A stretch of DNA of 64,000 nt from positions 20,109,798 to 20,173,797 of the forward strand of contig CM055113.1 of assembly GCA_029204225.1 (NCBI GenBank). The letters are read 5' to 3'. This DNA comes from Diphasiastrum complanatum. Its lineage: Eukaryota > Streptophyta > Lycopodiopsida > Lycopodiales > Lycopodiaceae. Of the stretch, positions 1 through 10,870 are shown piece by piece (position 1 is the first letter of the stretch; each line of letters starts with the position of its first letter). Position numbers and translations under genes: made by a program. The notes under the pieces were generated by a model. The model made no database searches. It was not told the origin of the DNA and saw nothing but the letters and a program-made list of their open reading frames with translations.

Positions 1-306
1 ATTTCATAAGATGTGGTTAAATAGCTGATTTGTTATAAGGGTTTTACATACATATAGATTTTTATAAGCTATAGATTTCTTGTTCGGTGGTGGTACTGAC
101 CCAAAGTTATACCTAATCAGTGTCTCATGCTTTGTGACACTTGGAGTTGAATGACACTATAGGTAACCATATAGATTAAATGACAAGCAACACCAAAAAC
201 ATAAATGGCATCTAAATGTTGTTGGATATTCTTCTCTTTCCATGTAATCTCTCTCTAGAGTCAAACTTGTTAGAGGGCCCATTTTGAGCCCATATTTTTC
301 CTAATG
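1..306. other. no recognisable feature
   Basis: AT-rich sequence left of the Ty3 fragment. I see no coding, LTR terminus or RNA gene that I can support. Confidence 0.5.
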
Positions 307-879
307 TCAGTGAAATTTTTTTGATTTTAAGTCTACAGGGTCACTTTTGGTCAGCTGTATTTCATAAGCTAGAAACATCACTTAGTTTTAGTTCTATTGA
401 TTATCCTAAATCAGATGGCCAGACGGAAATAACTAATCAGACTATGGAGGATATGTTGAGGACTTATGTGTCTCATAGACAGTCACAATGGGAGAATTAC
501 ATTCATTTAATTGAGTTTGCTTACAATAGTAGAAAACATTCTGCTTCAGGTTATAATTTGTTTATGCTTATATACAATTTTCAACCTAGATCTTTGGTAA
601 ATGTAAAAACAAAATATGTTAAGATCCAGAAAGTTGTGGATTTCTTGCATGATATGCAAGAAATGTTGCAAGTGACACATGATAGTATTTGTAGTGCTCA
701 TGATAGTATCCATAATGACACATGACATGCAAGAAATGTTGCAAGTGACATGTAATAGTATTCGTAGTGCTCATGATAGAGCTAAGCACTAACCCGATCT
801 TAAAAGGTCTCTCCGGAGATTTTAAAGTTGATGACTGGGTATATCTTAGAATTTCAAAAGATTGTAAGATTATGCATAG
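307..879 (+). pseudogene. Ty3/gypsy integrase C-terminal fragment
   Basis: Fragment of a Ty3/gypsy polyprotein covering the end of the integrase core and the following connecting region. Residues such as SSIDYPKSDGQTE..NQTMEDMLR and ENYIHLIEFAYNS match the conserved 'HPQTDGQTE..NQTLEDMLR' and 'W...L...EFAYN' blocks. A block of about 70 bp (around 649-715 and 728-790) is tandemly duplicated and shifts the frame; the same duplication is in the inverted copy at 26737-27601, so it predates the split. The fragment stops abruptly near 879, where minus-strand copia sequence begins. Upstream homology to the other copy ends near 307. Confidence 0.85.
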
Positions 880-2838
880 CAAACACACCTTAGATTTATC
901 CTTGATGAATCCTTGAGGTTGTTCCATGTATATCTCCTCCTCAAGATAGCCATTCAAAAAAGCGTTGGAGACATCAAGTTGATACAACTTCCACTTAAAA
1001 AATAAGGCAAGAGAGATTATGATTCTTATTGTCACCATCTTTGCTATAGGAGCAAAGGTTTCTTCATAGTCAAGGCCATATATTTGTGCAAAGCCTTTAG
1101 CACAAAATCTTGCCTTGTACTTGTTGATGGAGCCATCATGATTGTACTTGATCTTGAACACCCGCTTGCATCCAATGATTGGCATGTTAGGTGGTGGATC
1201 CGCTAGCTCCCATGTGTGATTGGTGATCAAGGCATCATATTCAATCTTCATGGCCTCATACCACTCCTTGGTATTGAGGGCTTCTTGGACATCATTGGGC
1301 TCGTCATGAGAAACAAAATAAGCATAAGTGGAGCCAAGATCCACTTGTTTTCCTTTGTCATCATAAGTGAGCCTCTTAGGCTCGGATCTCTCCCTCATGG
1401 ATCTTCTAGGAGTGAAAATCCAAGGACTTCCATCTTCAAATCTCGACCCCTCCATATGTTGATTGTCTTCAATAACAAAAGGTGATAGATTTTGAGGTTG
1501 CTTGATCTCGGCCCCTCCAAGATTGGACTTTTCTTCTTCATGAAAAACTACATTTCTACTTTCAATCACTTTAGAAGTAGAGAGCATGTAGATTCGATAG
1601 GCTTTCTTGTTGGATGAATATCCAACCATTACTCCTTTGCTTGCAAAAGGATCATCCTTCTTTCTCATTTCCAAGGGAATATGGACAAAGCATATGCATC
1701 CAAATACTCGAAGGTGATCAACCTTAGGTTTCTTTAAATAAAGTGCTTCATATGGTGACTTTCCTCCAAGTGCAACATGAGGGAGTCGATTGCAAAGATA
1801 GTTTGAACAATTGATGGTCTCACCCCAAAAGTCTTTTGGCAAGGATGCCTCAATTCTAATGGATTTGGCACATTCACACAAGGTTCTATTCTTTCTTTCA
1901 GCCACCCCATTTTGAGATGGTGTATATGCAAAAGAAAACTCCCTTTTAATGCCTTCAAGCTCACAATAATCATGAAATTTATTGGAAGTGTACTCACCAC
2001 CTCCATCACTTCTAAGAATCTTGATTTTGTATGAAAATTGCTTTTCAACTAGAGCTTTGGACTTTAGGAAATATTCAAACACCATAGACTTTGAAGCTAG
2101 AAGATATAACCAAGTAAATCTTGTGAAATCATCAATGAAAGTTACAAAGCAAGTAGCACCACCCTTGCTCTTTGAAGATGAGAAGTGCACATCCGAGTGT
2201 ATGAGCTCTAATGGATGTGTAGTCTTGATAGATGACTTTGAAAAAGGCTTCTTATGAGACTTAGATATGGCACAAGCCTCACATGGCTTGAAATTCTTGG
2301 AGAAGTGATTAGGCAAGCCAATAGCTTTGGCTTTCTTGACCATGGACACCATAGAACTATAGTTAGGATGTCCCAACCTTCTATGCCATAGTTCCTCCAA
2401 AGAAATATGAGAAGCAAAATCACCATTACAAGAGTTAGCATACTCTTTGGGATCAAGCTTGTAGATTCCACCATATCTAGACCCAAATGCAAGGATCTCA
2501 TCATGCTTCTTGATTGTACATGTATCAACATTGAAATTCACATCTAGTCCACTATCAAACAATTTCCCAACACTAATAAGATTTTTTGTTAACTTAGGAA
2601 CAAAAAGTACTTTAGACAGAGAAAGAACTTTTGATGATGACAGCTCCAAGGGAATGGTCCCTATGCCTTCAATAGCACACTCATGATCATTTGTTGTGTA
2701 GATGGACTGCTTGGCTCCTTCATAAGGTGTCACGGATGAAAAATAATGCTTGGAACTACACATATGTGAGGAAGCTCCACTGTCGATATACCACGAACCA
2801 TCCTTCTTGAAAGGTGATGAAGAAAAACTCGAGACCAT
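880..2838 (-). pseudogene. Ty1/copia pol (copia-1): protease, integrase, truncated RT
   Basis: Minus-strand copia polyprotein. In order: aspartic protease motif DSGASSHM near the start; GAG-pre-integrase zinc region HRRLGHPN...CEACAISKSH; integrase core with D (HSDVHF), D (RSDGGGEY) and an intact catalytic E in NGVAERKNR; then the start of reverse transcriptase (NHTWELADPP, GCKRVFKIKY, QLDVSNAFLNGYLEEEIYMEQP). The frame is open from protease into RT but is cut at about 880, where antisense Ty3 sequence takes over, so the YxDD box, RNase H and 3' LTR are missing. Upstream lie its gag (2839-3950) and 5' LTR (4698-5282). RT and downstream functions are lost; integrase itself looks intact. Confidence 0.92.
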
Positions 2839-3950
2839 AAGAGATCCCTCTCCATCACTTGCATGAGCATCTTCCTTGTTGGCTTGCTTGAATTGACTCT
2901 TCTTTTTGAAACAATTGGTGGCATAATGCCCCTTCTTGCCACAAAAGAAACACTTGTGTTTTCCTTCTTCTTCTTGGATGTGAAAGCTTGAGAGGACTCA
3001 TCCTCTTCTCCTTTCTCCTTGGAAATAAGATTGTTCTTGCTTGAAGAGGGTTGGTGTTGATTCTTACTTCTTGACTTGTGCTTGTCTTTGGTAAAGAGGG
3101 CTTTACCATCAATGTTGAGAGAAAGTCTTTCCATTTTCAAGAGTGTATATTCTTGTCTTGATTCTTCATAAATGAGCACACTTTGGAGTGCTTCCAAACT
3201 TGGTAGCTCCTCCTTAATGGCATAACTCTAAACAAGGTTGCCATATTCCTCCTTTAACCCATTAAGTATGACTTGAACAAGTTCATTTTGGTTGATGGAG
3301 TCTTAATTCTACAAGATGTGATGAATATTGTACTTGATATTAAAGAAGAACCACAAATTCCTCAAGAAATTCCAAAGTACAAAAAGAGAGCTAGGATGGC
3401 TCTACATTATATTAAAATCATGTCTCAAATGACATCCTAAGAGAAATTGGTGCTTGTATTAATGCCAAAGATGCTTGAAATACTCTCAAGTCCATCTATG
3501 AGGCAAAGAATACTTCTAGACTTCTAACACTAAGAAACATGACAATTCTCAATGGAGGTCTTTAACTCTCATTACATAAGCTGAAGCACATTCGTCACTT
3601 CTCTGTACACTTTGAAAATGTTGGTTTCTTAGTGTTAGAAGTCTAGAAGTATTCTTTGCCTCATAGATGGACTTGAGAGTATTTCAAGCATCTTTGGCAT
3701 TAATACAAGCACCAATTTCTCTTAGGATGTCATTTGAGACATGCATTTTAATATAATGTAGAGCCATCCTAGCTCTCTTTTTGTACTTTGGAATTTCTTA
3801 AGGAATTTGTGGTTCTTCTTTAATATCAAGTACAATATTCATCACATCTTGTAGAATTAAGATAGATTCCATCCTAACCTTCCAAATTGAGTAATTGGAG
3901 GTTGACAATCTTTCACTTGCTTCTAATAGAAAGACACCCATTGAAGCCAT
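2839..3950 (-). pseudogene. copia-1 gag with internal inverted duplication
   Basis: Copia gag (UBN2-type) on the minus strand, starting at the ATG at 3948-3950 (MASMGVFLLEASERLS...NYSIWK). The N-terminal part reads down to about 3624, then gag codons corresponding to VMRVKDLH lie in 3539-3623. An inverted copy of the N-terminal region (3302-3538) interrupts the frame. Gag resumes below 3301 with NELVQVILNGLKEEYG. A CCHC zinc knuckle (CFFCGKKGHYATNC) lies at about 2910-2951 in a frame shifted relative to the preceding lysine-rich stretch. Several frameshifts and the inverted segment make it non-functional. Confidence 0.85.
3302..3861. repeat. 237-bp near-perfect inverted repeat within gag
   Basis: Left arm 3302-3538 and right arm 3624-3861 are reverse complements with only a few mismatches, separated by an 85-bp spacer. 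The right arm is the authentic minus-strand gag sequence; the left arm is the same segment flipped and inserted downstream in gag. A transcript through it would fold into a long hairpin. Confidence 0.93.
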
Positions 3951-4683
3951 AAAGAATGTTGGAAATCAAAACAGATGAATGAAAAAATTGCTTATCTTCT
4001 CACTATAGGAACCAATCAAGGGTAAAAAAGCAAATCTTATGTAAGACTAAGCAAAAAACTGTGAGATAGATCTCACTAGCTTGACAATCTCTCTAAAACA
4101 AGATTTGAATCATAAAAAAGGATGAAGTATGGCAAAAGTTATGGTTCTTTGAATTTCACACATGTGAAATATTCCAAAAAATGTCAAATTGACTCAAATA
4201 CAATCTATTTGTATGAAACAATTTGCCTAGAACCTATAAATTTTGTCTAAATCACATATAGATGAGATTGTGCAGCTTCTGGATGATTTTTGTGATCATT
4301 CAAGCAATAAATGTCATGTACACATGATTTGCCACAGGTCTAGGCGCCCTACCTATGACTCTTCAAAAGCTTATAACTTCTGATTCGCTTATCCAACTGT
4401 CGTGATTCAAATTGCATATGATTTTGCACATTTCTAGCTTTCTAGTGGGCTAATTTGCAAGAAATTTGGATCTAAGGTGAGAGAGAACCATCAATCTGAA
4501 AATGGGCGGATTTCACACGTGCCAGCACCTGAAATTCCGTACGATACCCATTCAATGTGGTTTGAAGCTCTAAATCACCAGAAAACTGCAAACTAGCTAG
4601 AAAGTAGAATCTAGACAATTCCTAGCTTGAAATCTGATCCGATCTGCAAACTTTTTGATTAGATTTGCTTGTAAATCTTAGGT
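3951..4683 (-). other. copia-1 untranslated leader
   Basis: Non-coding stretch between the primer-binding site and the gag start of copia-1. No ORF of note. It has the same place and character as the leader of copia-A. Confidence 0.6.
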
Positions 4684-4697
4684 AGGCTCTGATACCA
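4684..4697 (-). promoter_or_regulatory. copia-1 primer binding site (initiator Met tRNA)
   Basis: On the minus strand this reads TGGTATCAGAGCCT, the classic plant copia PBS complementary to the 3' end of initiator methionine tRNA. It abuts the LTR end CAACA without spacer. Confidence 0.9.
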
Positions 4698-5282
4698 TGT
4701 TGAATTCACACGTGTGGGATGCCCTACATATGTACTTTTGATCTCCTAAGCCCAATAATACCATAAAGATCAAACTAGCATTGATTGACAAGAGGAAAGC
4801 TGATCATACAAGAAATATTATTGTCTTACAAGCAAGATCTATCAACAAAACATGAAACTAAGTACAATAAATGCCTCAACTCGGCTTGAGAGAGAATATA
4901 AAAGTACAAACTCGAGTAGAGAGAGAGGGCACAAAGAGCTTAGTCTCCAAATTTGCATTACACACAAAAATCATCATCTTCTCAATGAGAGTACATCACA
5001 TATATATAGATCCATGGACTCTCCTCCCACTTTGAGTTGAATTGGAGTTATAAATCCACCTCTCAAGCTATCTAAACTTATTCAAGCCACCTGAATATGT
5101 CTAATTGTGCCACCTAGTCTTTTCATGCATTAAATGTGGCATGCAAAGTACAAATGGCAATTCCTATGGTAGCTCGAGTTTCTACTTCTACCTACCTTGA
5201 ATATTTTATTCTAAGATGAGTCTTTACTAAGCCAAAAGAGCTCAATTCATCTTTGGCATTTTAAGGACCCCTACTTACAACA
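4698..5282 (-). mobile_element. copia-1 5' LTR
   Basis: About 585 bp, bounded by TGTTG at one end and CAACA at the other on either strand, directly adjacent to the PBS. This fixes the lower boundary well; the upper boundary (5282) rests on the TGTTGTAAG start. No second LTR for this element is in the window because its 3' half is truncated at 880. Confidence 0.7.
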
Positions 5283-5494
5283 TTAGATAGATTTTTCCAA
5301 TATTTCAACATTCAAACCCACTTCAAAGCTATTTCAACTGCCCATCAATGACATTTTAGGGCAAACGTGGACCAATAAAAAGTTTCAAAACACGTTTTCT
5401 CTATCATTGCTGACATTCTCACACAAAAAGCATAACAATATGTCCGTATGTGTGAATATGTGATATGGTAATAAGTCGCTCTCAACATTATGCA

Positions 5495-5770
5495 TGTTGG
5501 AATTTAATCTTACTCCTACTCATCCTTTTACCCCCTCATCTCTTAAGAAAAATTCCTCTCTCAAATAGTCTGCAGAAATACACGTAAAATGCCTAACAGG
5601 CAGAACCACAATTGCATTGCAATATCTTGCCTATGGTCACTTACGAAAAGAATCCAAAGTAAACCGTAAAGGAGAAGAAGAGATGATCAATCAATACATC
5701 TATTCCACTGCAGCCTGTCAGACCAACCTCCGCGTGTGTCTATCATTCCTTCATCATCATCCCCTACACA
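5495..5770 (+). mobile_element. copia-3 5' LTR (short)
   Basis: Candidate LTR starting TGTTGGAATT and ending CCTACACA, followed after one base by a PBS (TGGTATCAGAGTC, 5772-5784). About 276 bp, typical for short copia LTRs. The start is chosen on the TGTTGGAA signature only. 5283-5494 between this and the previous LTR has nothing I recognise. Confidence 0.6.
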
Positions 5771-5885
5771 GTGGTATCAGAGTCTGTTTTGGATTTAATA
5801 GAGTCTTAAGATAAAGAACCTTTTATGTTTTTACTTTCCAAAGCTAGTTTTATATATGATTTGTAATCTTTGTTCATTGATCATC

Positions 5886-6411
5886 ATGGAAGGCTCAACC
5901 TCAGAGATCCACTTGATCAACAAGTTTAGCGGAGACAATTTCCACATGTGGAAGTTCAAGATGAGGATGATCTTGATCGAAAAGGAGCTATGGGGATACG
6001 TAACTGGTTCGATAGCCAGATCGACAAAACCAAAAATGCTACTAACATGGAAAACAAAGGATTGCAAAGCTCTTGCCATCGTATCCTTGAACCTGAAGGA
6101 CACTCAGAAATCTCATGTATCAAACTATACCACCTCCAAAAAACGGTGTCGGGTATCTTAACAAGCATTTATGAAACATCAAATATTTCGGCTCGTCTCT
6201 TCTTGAGAAAGAAGGTCCTTACTCTCAAAATGAATGAAGGCACCTCAGTCAGTGATCATCTGAATGAGTTCAAGCAGTTGCTGAATCAACTAGCTACAAT
6301 AGGTTCACCTATTTCAAAAGAGGACTCTACGATGTCTCTTCTAGTCAGTCTTTCATCCTCCTATGACAATCTGGTATTGCTTCTGAGCAATACACCTGAT
6401 TGTCTTTACCT
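5886..6411 (+). pseudogene. copia-3 gag fragment
   Basis: Begins MEGSTSEIHLINKFSGDNFHMWK, the standard copia gag N-terminus, 115 bp after the PBS. A frameshift lies near 6130; the other frame continues with RLFLRKKVLTLKMNEGTSV and HLNEFKQLLNQLATIG, the UBN2 core. Homology ends at about 6411, before any zinc knuckle, so only the N-terminal half of gag remains. Confidence 0.85.
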
Positions 6412-6772
6412 TTACATACCCAGACCCACAATTTCCCGATCACCGGACCTCTAGTTTTGGATTTTTGTCTTGATGTTCGATTCTGACGTGTCGAATTGAG
6501 ACGGATTATAAAATTTTTGAAAATCCATCGGACGCCCGCAATATGCTATTGTGAGAGCTCTAATATATAATATTAGAGCATACCTTCATGATAGCAGAGC
6601 AATCTGTTATACCAAGGCTCTAATACTTGATATCTTTCGCGATATCAAATCGATATCATATTCTTCAATTTGTGGTATCAAATTTCAGTATTAGATAGTT
6701 GATGTCCAATTGTAGCGCAACACGATATCTCTCTCATAACATCATCAATATATCGATAGACTAAAGTTCCAG
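6412..6772 (+). other. LTR/leader remnant with PBS relic
   Basis: Non-coding. TGGTATCA at 6673-6680 followed by AATTTCAG looks like a decayed initiator-Met PBS for the gag at 6773. The stretch upstream, including the short palindrome GCTCTAATATATAATATTAGAGC-like segment at 6556-6578, is probably LTR remnant; no boundary is clear. Confidence 0.45.
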
Positions 6773-7780
6773 ATGGATTCTCAGAATAAAGCCGGTCTTA
6801 TCATAGACAAGCTGAATGGATCCAATTACTCCTTGTGGAAATTTAAGATGAAGATCTTGCTAATCACCAATAAGTTGTGGGATGTTGTCATAGGTACAAA
6901 AGAGAAGCCTAGAGACAACACAACCATCTCAAAATGGAAGTCAAAGGATGGTAAAGCTTTTGTGCTTATTACTCTCAATATATCAGACACTTAGATTGGC
7001 CACATAGCTGAAGCTCAAACTTTGAAACAACTATGGGACATCATGAGCTCACTATATGATGTAAATGTCATAACTTCTAAGTTACATCTATGAAGAAAAT
7101 TCTTCACTCTCAAGATGTCAAATGGTGATTCAATTTAGAATCATGTTAACCAGTTTAAGAATCTCTTGCAACATATGACCATTATCTGATCAATAATAGA
7201 TGATTAAGATGAAATCATGACATTGCTTTCAAGCTTGCCCTCTACATATGAGAACTGGTTGATGATCATATCAACACACTCAGATTTAACTCTTACCAGA
7301 GTTATCACTATGTTGTTGCAAGAGGATAATCGAAGAAGTCTAGACACGTCATCGACTTCATCATCTCATGCTCTATATGTCAACAAAGGCTCAAAATGAC
7401 AGAACTACAATAGCTCTAAGCAGTCCGCATCAAACTAAAAATTGACTCAAAGTCAAGAACAACTATCAAATTCATAGTCGAAGAAGAAGATGTTTTGTAA
7501 GTATTGCAAGCGCACTAATCATGAGATCCAGGATTGTAGGGTTCTCAAAGCGAAGAATGCCAGTAAGCCGCCCAAATCAACAAGCAAATGTAGTCACCTA
7601 ATCTCCTAACATTGACATGGATGAAGGAGCATTTATGTTCAAAGACCGAAAAGCACTATTGGAAAATTCCTGGTTTTTGGATTTTGGAGCTACTCAACAT
7701 ATGACCAGTCATCGTGAACATTTTGACTCCTATATGTCTTACAGTACAAAGAAGTATGTTCAAGTCGATAGTTCAATATA
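6773..7780 (+). pseudogene. copia-4 gag and protease start
   Basis: Starts MDSQNKAGLIIDKLNGSNYSLWK, a copia gag. At least six in-frame stops interrupt the UBN2 part (LKQLWDIMSSLYD, LLSSLPSTYENW). A zinc knuckle CKYCKRTNHEIQDC lies at about 7495-7536. At about 7670 the protease begins with WFLDFGATQHM, in which the usual DSGAT active-site serine is replaced by phenylalanine. It ends near 7780 and integrase does not follow on this strand. Older and more decayed than copia-A. Confidence 0.85.
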
Positions 7781-8018
7781 GACTGCATGGGAATTCTAGA
7801 GAGAATATTCTCTCTCTTGGAGAGAATATATCCTATGGAAACTCGCCCATCTCCCTATTGTGAATTCAGATTCTTGAGCCAGTTTCTCCTCTCCTCTCTT
7901 GTGTTCTTCACTATGGCTTGGGGGCTAGGTCCATGAGGAAACTCCAGCAGGGATCTAGGTTTGAATGGGTGGTTTTACTCCACAGGTGTCCTTTTGGTTG
8001 TTTTGCAACAGGATCTAG
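7781..8018. repeat. LTR-like non-coding fragment
   Basis: Non-coding. A stretch near 7956-8000 matches, in reverse orientation, part of the Ty3 LTR at 26400-26450 (shared core GTGGTTTT.CTCCACAG). Sequence at 7870-7935 resembles 26305-26365 in the same orientation. A rearranged piece of that LTR family is the simplest reading. Confidence 0.4.
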
Positions 8019-8029
8019 TCAGATCTTCA

Positions 8030-8310
8030 TAAGGCGATTCTTAGATAACTGATGCTTGTTTCTAGGTTGTTTTCTTAGTAAGCAATCTTCACAGATAGTC
8101 TGATTAGTTGTGGAAGCAACATTAATGACCATGTCCTTGACCATACTATTATGATGCATATACAAGATCGACCTCATGTTTAAATGTCCTAATCTTTGAT
8201 GCCACACATGAGCATCAGAATTACTCACAAAAGTAGTAAGTGCATATTCATGACTCAAGACATATAAATTTCCTTGGGGTACTCTCATATAATGTAAATA
8301 TATAATACTT
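8030..8310 (-). pseudogene. copia GAG-pre-integrase fragment
   Basis: Minus strand: HVWHQRLGHLNMRSI followed by CEDCLLRKQPRNKH, the HHCC zinc region before copia integrase. Only this domain survives. At about 8316 it meets a 21-bp CACTA-like end (8317-8337) and then antisense Ty3 gag; an apparently continuous reading frame joins these unrelated pieces by chance. Confidence 0.8.
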
Positions 8311-8337
8311 CCTGAAATCGTGTGTCTTGTTGTAGTG

Positions 8338-8804
8338 TATAGACCTTCTAAAAACCACATAATCATAGCGTCATTATTTATTAGTTCCGGTTCACACTCT
8401 AATCTTAGATGCTTGACCCATTCAATATACTCTCACACCCTTTCTTTCTTTTCCATTTTAAGTTTACTTAAAAGTAGGAAAGGATCTTCCAAAAACTTTC
8501 TATGTTCAAATGTTGTGATTAGGCTAGCTTTAACCACTTCTCGATCCATACGTTTAGTCTCATCCTGGTTGTAAAGCCAATCTTGTGTTGCTCATGTTAA
8601 GGCCATAGGAAATAGCTTAAGTTTATTTTGTGAAAAAACTTCGCCATAAACCTCACATGATTCAGAAAAGATTTTGAGAAATCTGACTAGATCATACAAC
8701 CCATTATACTTTGGTAACTCTAGACGAGGTGATCTTCTAACAATAACTTGTGGAGCAACAATCGGAGGATCAGGTAAATCAGGTCCATTATCTAAATCAG
8801 CCAT
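8338..8804 (-). pseudogene. Ty3/gypsy gag fragment
   Basis: Minus-strand gag starting MADLDNGPDLPDPP and containing the retrotransposon-gag blocks LELPKYNGLYDLVRFLK, QDWLYNQDETKRM and AMIMWFLEGLYTTTR. Stops and a frameshift interrupt it, and it is cut at 8337 by the CACTA-like end. A near-identical copy is at 39700-40167, and a distant relative is the gag of the Ty3 element at 34334-38905. Confidence 0.8.
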
Positions 8805-9433
8805 TCTTCCAAATCACTTCAAGGAACAATGAGATTGGATCTAGACTTTTCAATTAACTCCTATCTCTGATCAGATTTGGAAGAAACTTTATCACTTGAT
8901 TTCAATTAGATTTTGATTTTGAAAAAAAAATCTTGATCCTCAACGCTTCTAGAAATAAGAATTTCACAGAACCAATGGAAAATTGTAACAGAATCTTCCA
9001 AAAATTTGACAGTAGCTAGATCTGATAGATCAAAACTAGAATATGAATTAAAGTACGAGCAACAAGAACAAAGGCTTAACTACTGGAAGGAAAGAAGAAC
9101 AATCCAGGTGGTTTGAGAAAATGAAGATGCGGATTCAAAAAGTGAGTGTATACACTAAAGCAACAGTGGATCGACAACCGCATGTGCATGAAAGAAAGAA
9201 ACTTTTGAAGATGAAAATGATCCCAGCAATGAGTCTGATGAGCAAAGTGACAACGACGAAGCAGATGAGCGAAGCGAGGACAATGAGTCAGATGAGCAAA
9301 GTGACAATGAAAGTCAAGTCCCAGATCCGAATACAGTTGTAGGCAACAAATGTCCAATTCAAAATCCAAATCAAGTTCCAACAACAGATGGTAAAAGTCA
9401 GGATTAGATGGAAGTCAAGATTCAGATCAAGAT
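8805..9433 (+). other. retroelement sequence with acidic coding remnant
   Basis: 8805-9075 has no recognisable feature. From about 9195 to 9405 one plus-strand frame encodes a highly acidic, repetitive stretch (SDEQSDNDEADERSEDNESD). It reads like a polyprotein linker but belongs to no family I can name. Repeated in the direct copy at 40440-40790. Confidence 0.4.
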
Positions 9434-9865
9434 GTGAAGATAATTGAACATCCTTTCGAGTTTCACTTCACCCATCAAAGTCCAGAACTTTACCTACATC
9501 CATGCCTTAATCTAGTCCATAAACAAGCAACTATGGATCGTCAAATTGAGAATATTGCTATGCTCAAAGAAAGTCGCTCAAGGCATTCACCAAACTTTCA
9601 AAATGAGGACTATATGGCACCGATATTCCATGGCTTGGAATTGAGTGGCTATTTAAAGGATTTGATCTGCAAACCAATTCAATTTAATTTGGGAGCTTTT
9701 GAGAATATTTTTTATTTTGACAACAATCTAATGGAGTATGAGGTATTCAACAAGGATATTGTCCACAATGAAGAGATTTCATTATTTCGTATAAATCCAA
9801 CTTATATCAATACTTTGGATTATTTTCAATGCCTCATAGATCCATTTGACAAGATCTTCAAGTGA
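9434..9865 (+). pseudogene. unknown retroelement 3' ORF, part 1
   Basis: A 143-codon open frame (MKIIEHPFEFHFTHQS...) rich in Phe, Asn and Ile. I do not recognise a domain. It lies downstream of the acidic linker and upstream of a polypurine tract and LTR, so it probably belongs to the 3' part of an LTR element. The second copy (40797-41290) has a small deletion and frameshifts that break it, so it is not maintained. Confidence 0.4.
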
Positions 9866-10062
9866 CTTCAATTGAAGAACCATATTCCTATGAATTCTCT
9901 AGAACTCAATTGTCAATATCTAATTCATCCGCTTATCCAGAATGCATGGATGTGAATAATGACTGTGAATGTTCTCTCAGTCAACCAAAACTCTATCGAA
10001 AACTGACTTTAAAATATGCCAGCAATTTGTATTAGTTTCTTTGGAGAAGTTTGCATTGCTGA

Positions 10063-10413
10063 GTGGATACTAAATCGGAGAATCTTTTATTGAGTAATGT
10101 CAACAATGATTGTTCATCAATGGTTATTTGGAACAATCGAAACATCAAATCTTTGGTTCAGCTTTGGAATGTATTTTTACTATTTGGGATTGATGCTTCA
10201 ATGATTTATATGGGCAACTTCAAATTTTATATTTCAAAACGAGAGTCGATTTTTGAGGTCAATCAGGTCAATTATTCACAATCACCTATGAATGAGGTGC
10301 TGACCAAATTTGAAGAAATATATTTTGGTCAACAATATGCCCAGGGATATGCTTCACTGTACAACAGAATGTCAACATTCATGTCGACTACTTCGTATGG
10401 AGCATTTATATGA
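10063..10413 (+). pseudogene. unknown retroelement 3' ORF, part 2
   Basis: Open frame of 116 codons (LLLSNVNNDCSSMVIWNN..., YFGQQYAQGYASLYNRMS) in the same module as 9434-9865, separated by stops at about 9863 and 10035. No recognisable family. In the second copy the region 10305-10816 is deleted, joining 'ACCAAATT' directly to 'AATCAGACAAGC'. Confidence 0.35.
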
Positions 10414-10870
10414 GCAGCAATTCATCACTACCATTGTTTATGACATAATTATAATTTCCTTCGTAAATTGGCCAAACAACATGGATTGCCAGTTACAATA
10501 GAAGAGCCAGATGCAAGACAAAAACAAGAATCCAAGGGAATTGCATAAGCATCAGAGTTGGTATGATGTCGAGGAAATAGACAAAAGAGAATATTGTGTT
10601 GATACACTCTGTCCATTCCATACAGATTGGTTGCCAACAAACAATATGGTGCTTCATCACCCTCTTCTTCAACCATCACTTTTCCTTCATGGGAACAAGG
10701 ATTACAATCTAAAGCTAGCAAAAATGGATTCAATTCGACAGCTTTGGATGTGTAATGAGGCAATAATTTTGTGGATGACACATCCTCAATCATGAGTACT
10801 TGAGCAAGGCAATCAAGCTAATCAGACAAGCATCTTTATTTTGAGGACAAAAATGTTTAATTAGGGGGAG
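10414..10870 (+). pseudogene. 3' terminus of LTR element, with polypurine tract
   Basis: Degenerate coding sequence ending FEDKN..., followed by TTAGGGGGAG (10861-10870). This is the usual close of plant Ty3 polyproteins ('..FEDxN..') plus polypurine tract just before an LTR. The preceding frame is broken many times. Confidence 0.6.

Noticed and set aside
619-880. C-terminal tail of the 739-codon minus ORF as part of copia-1
   Set aside because: After the RT block ending YMEQPQGF..KVCLL the frame runs through antisense Ty3 integrase by chance.
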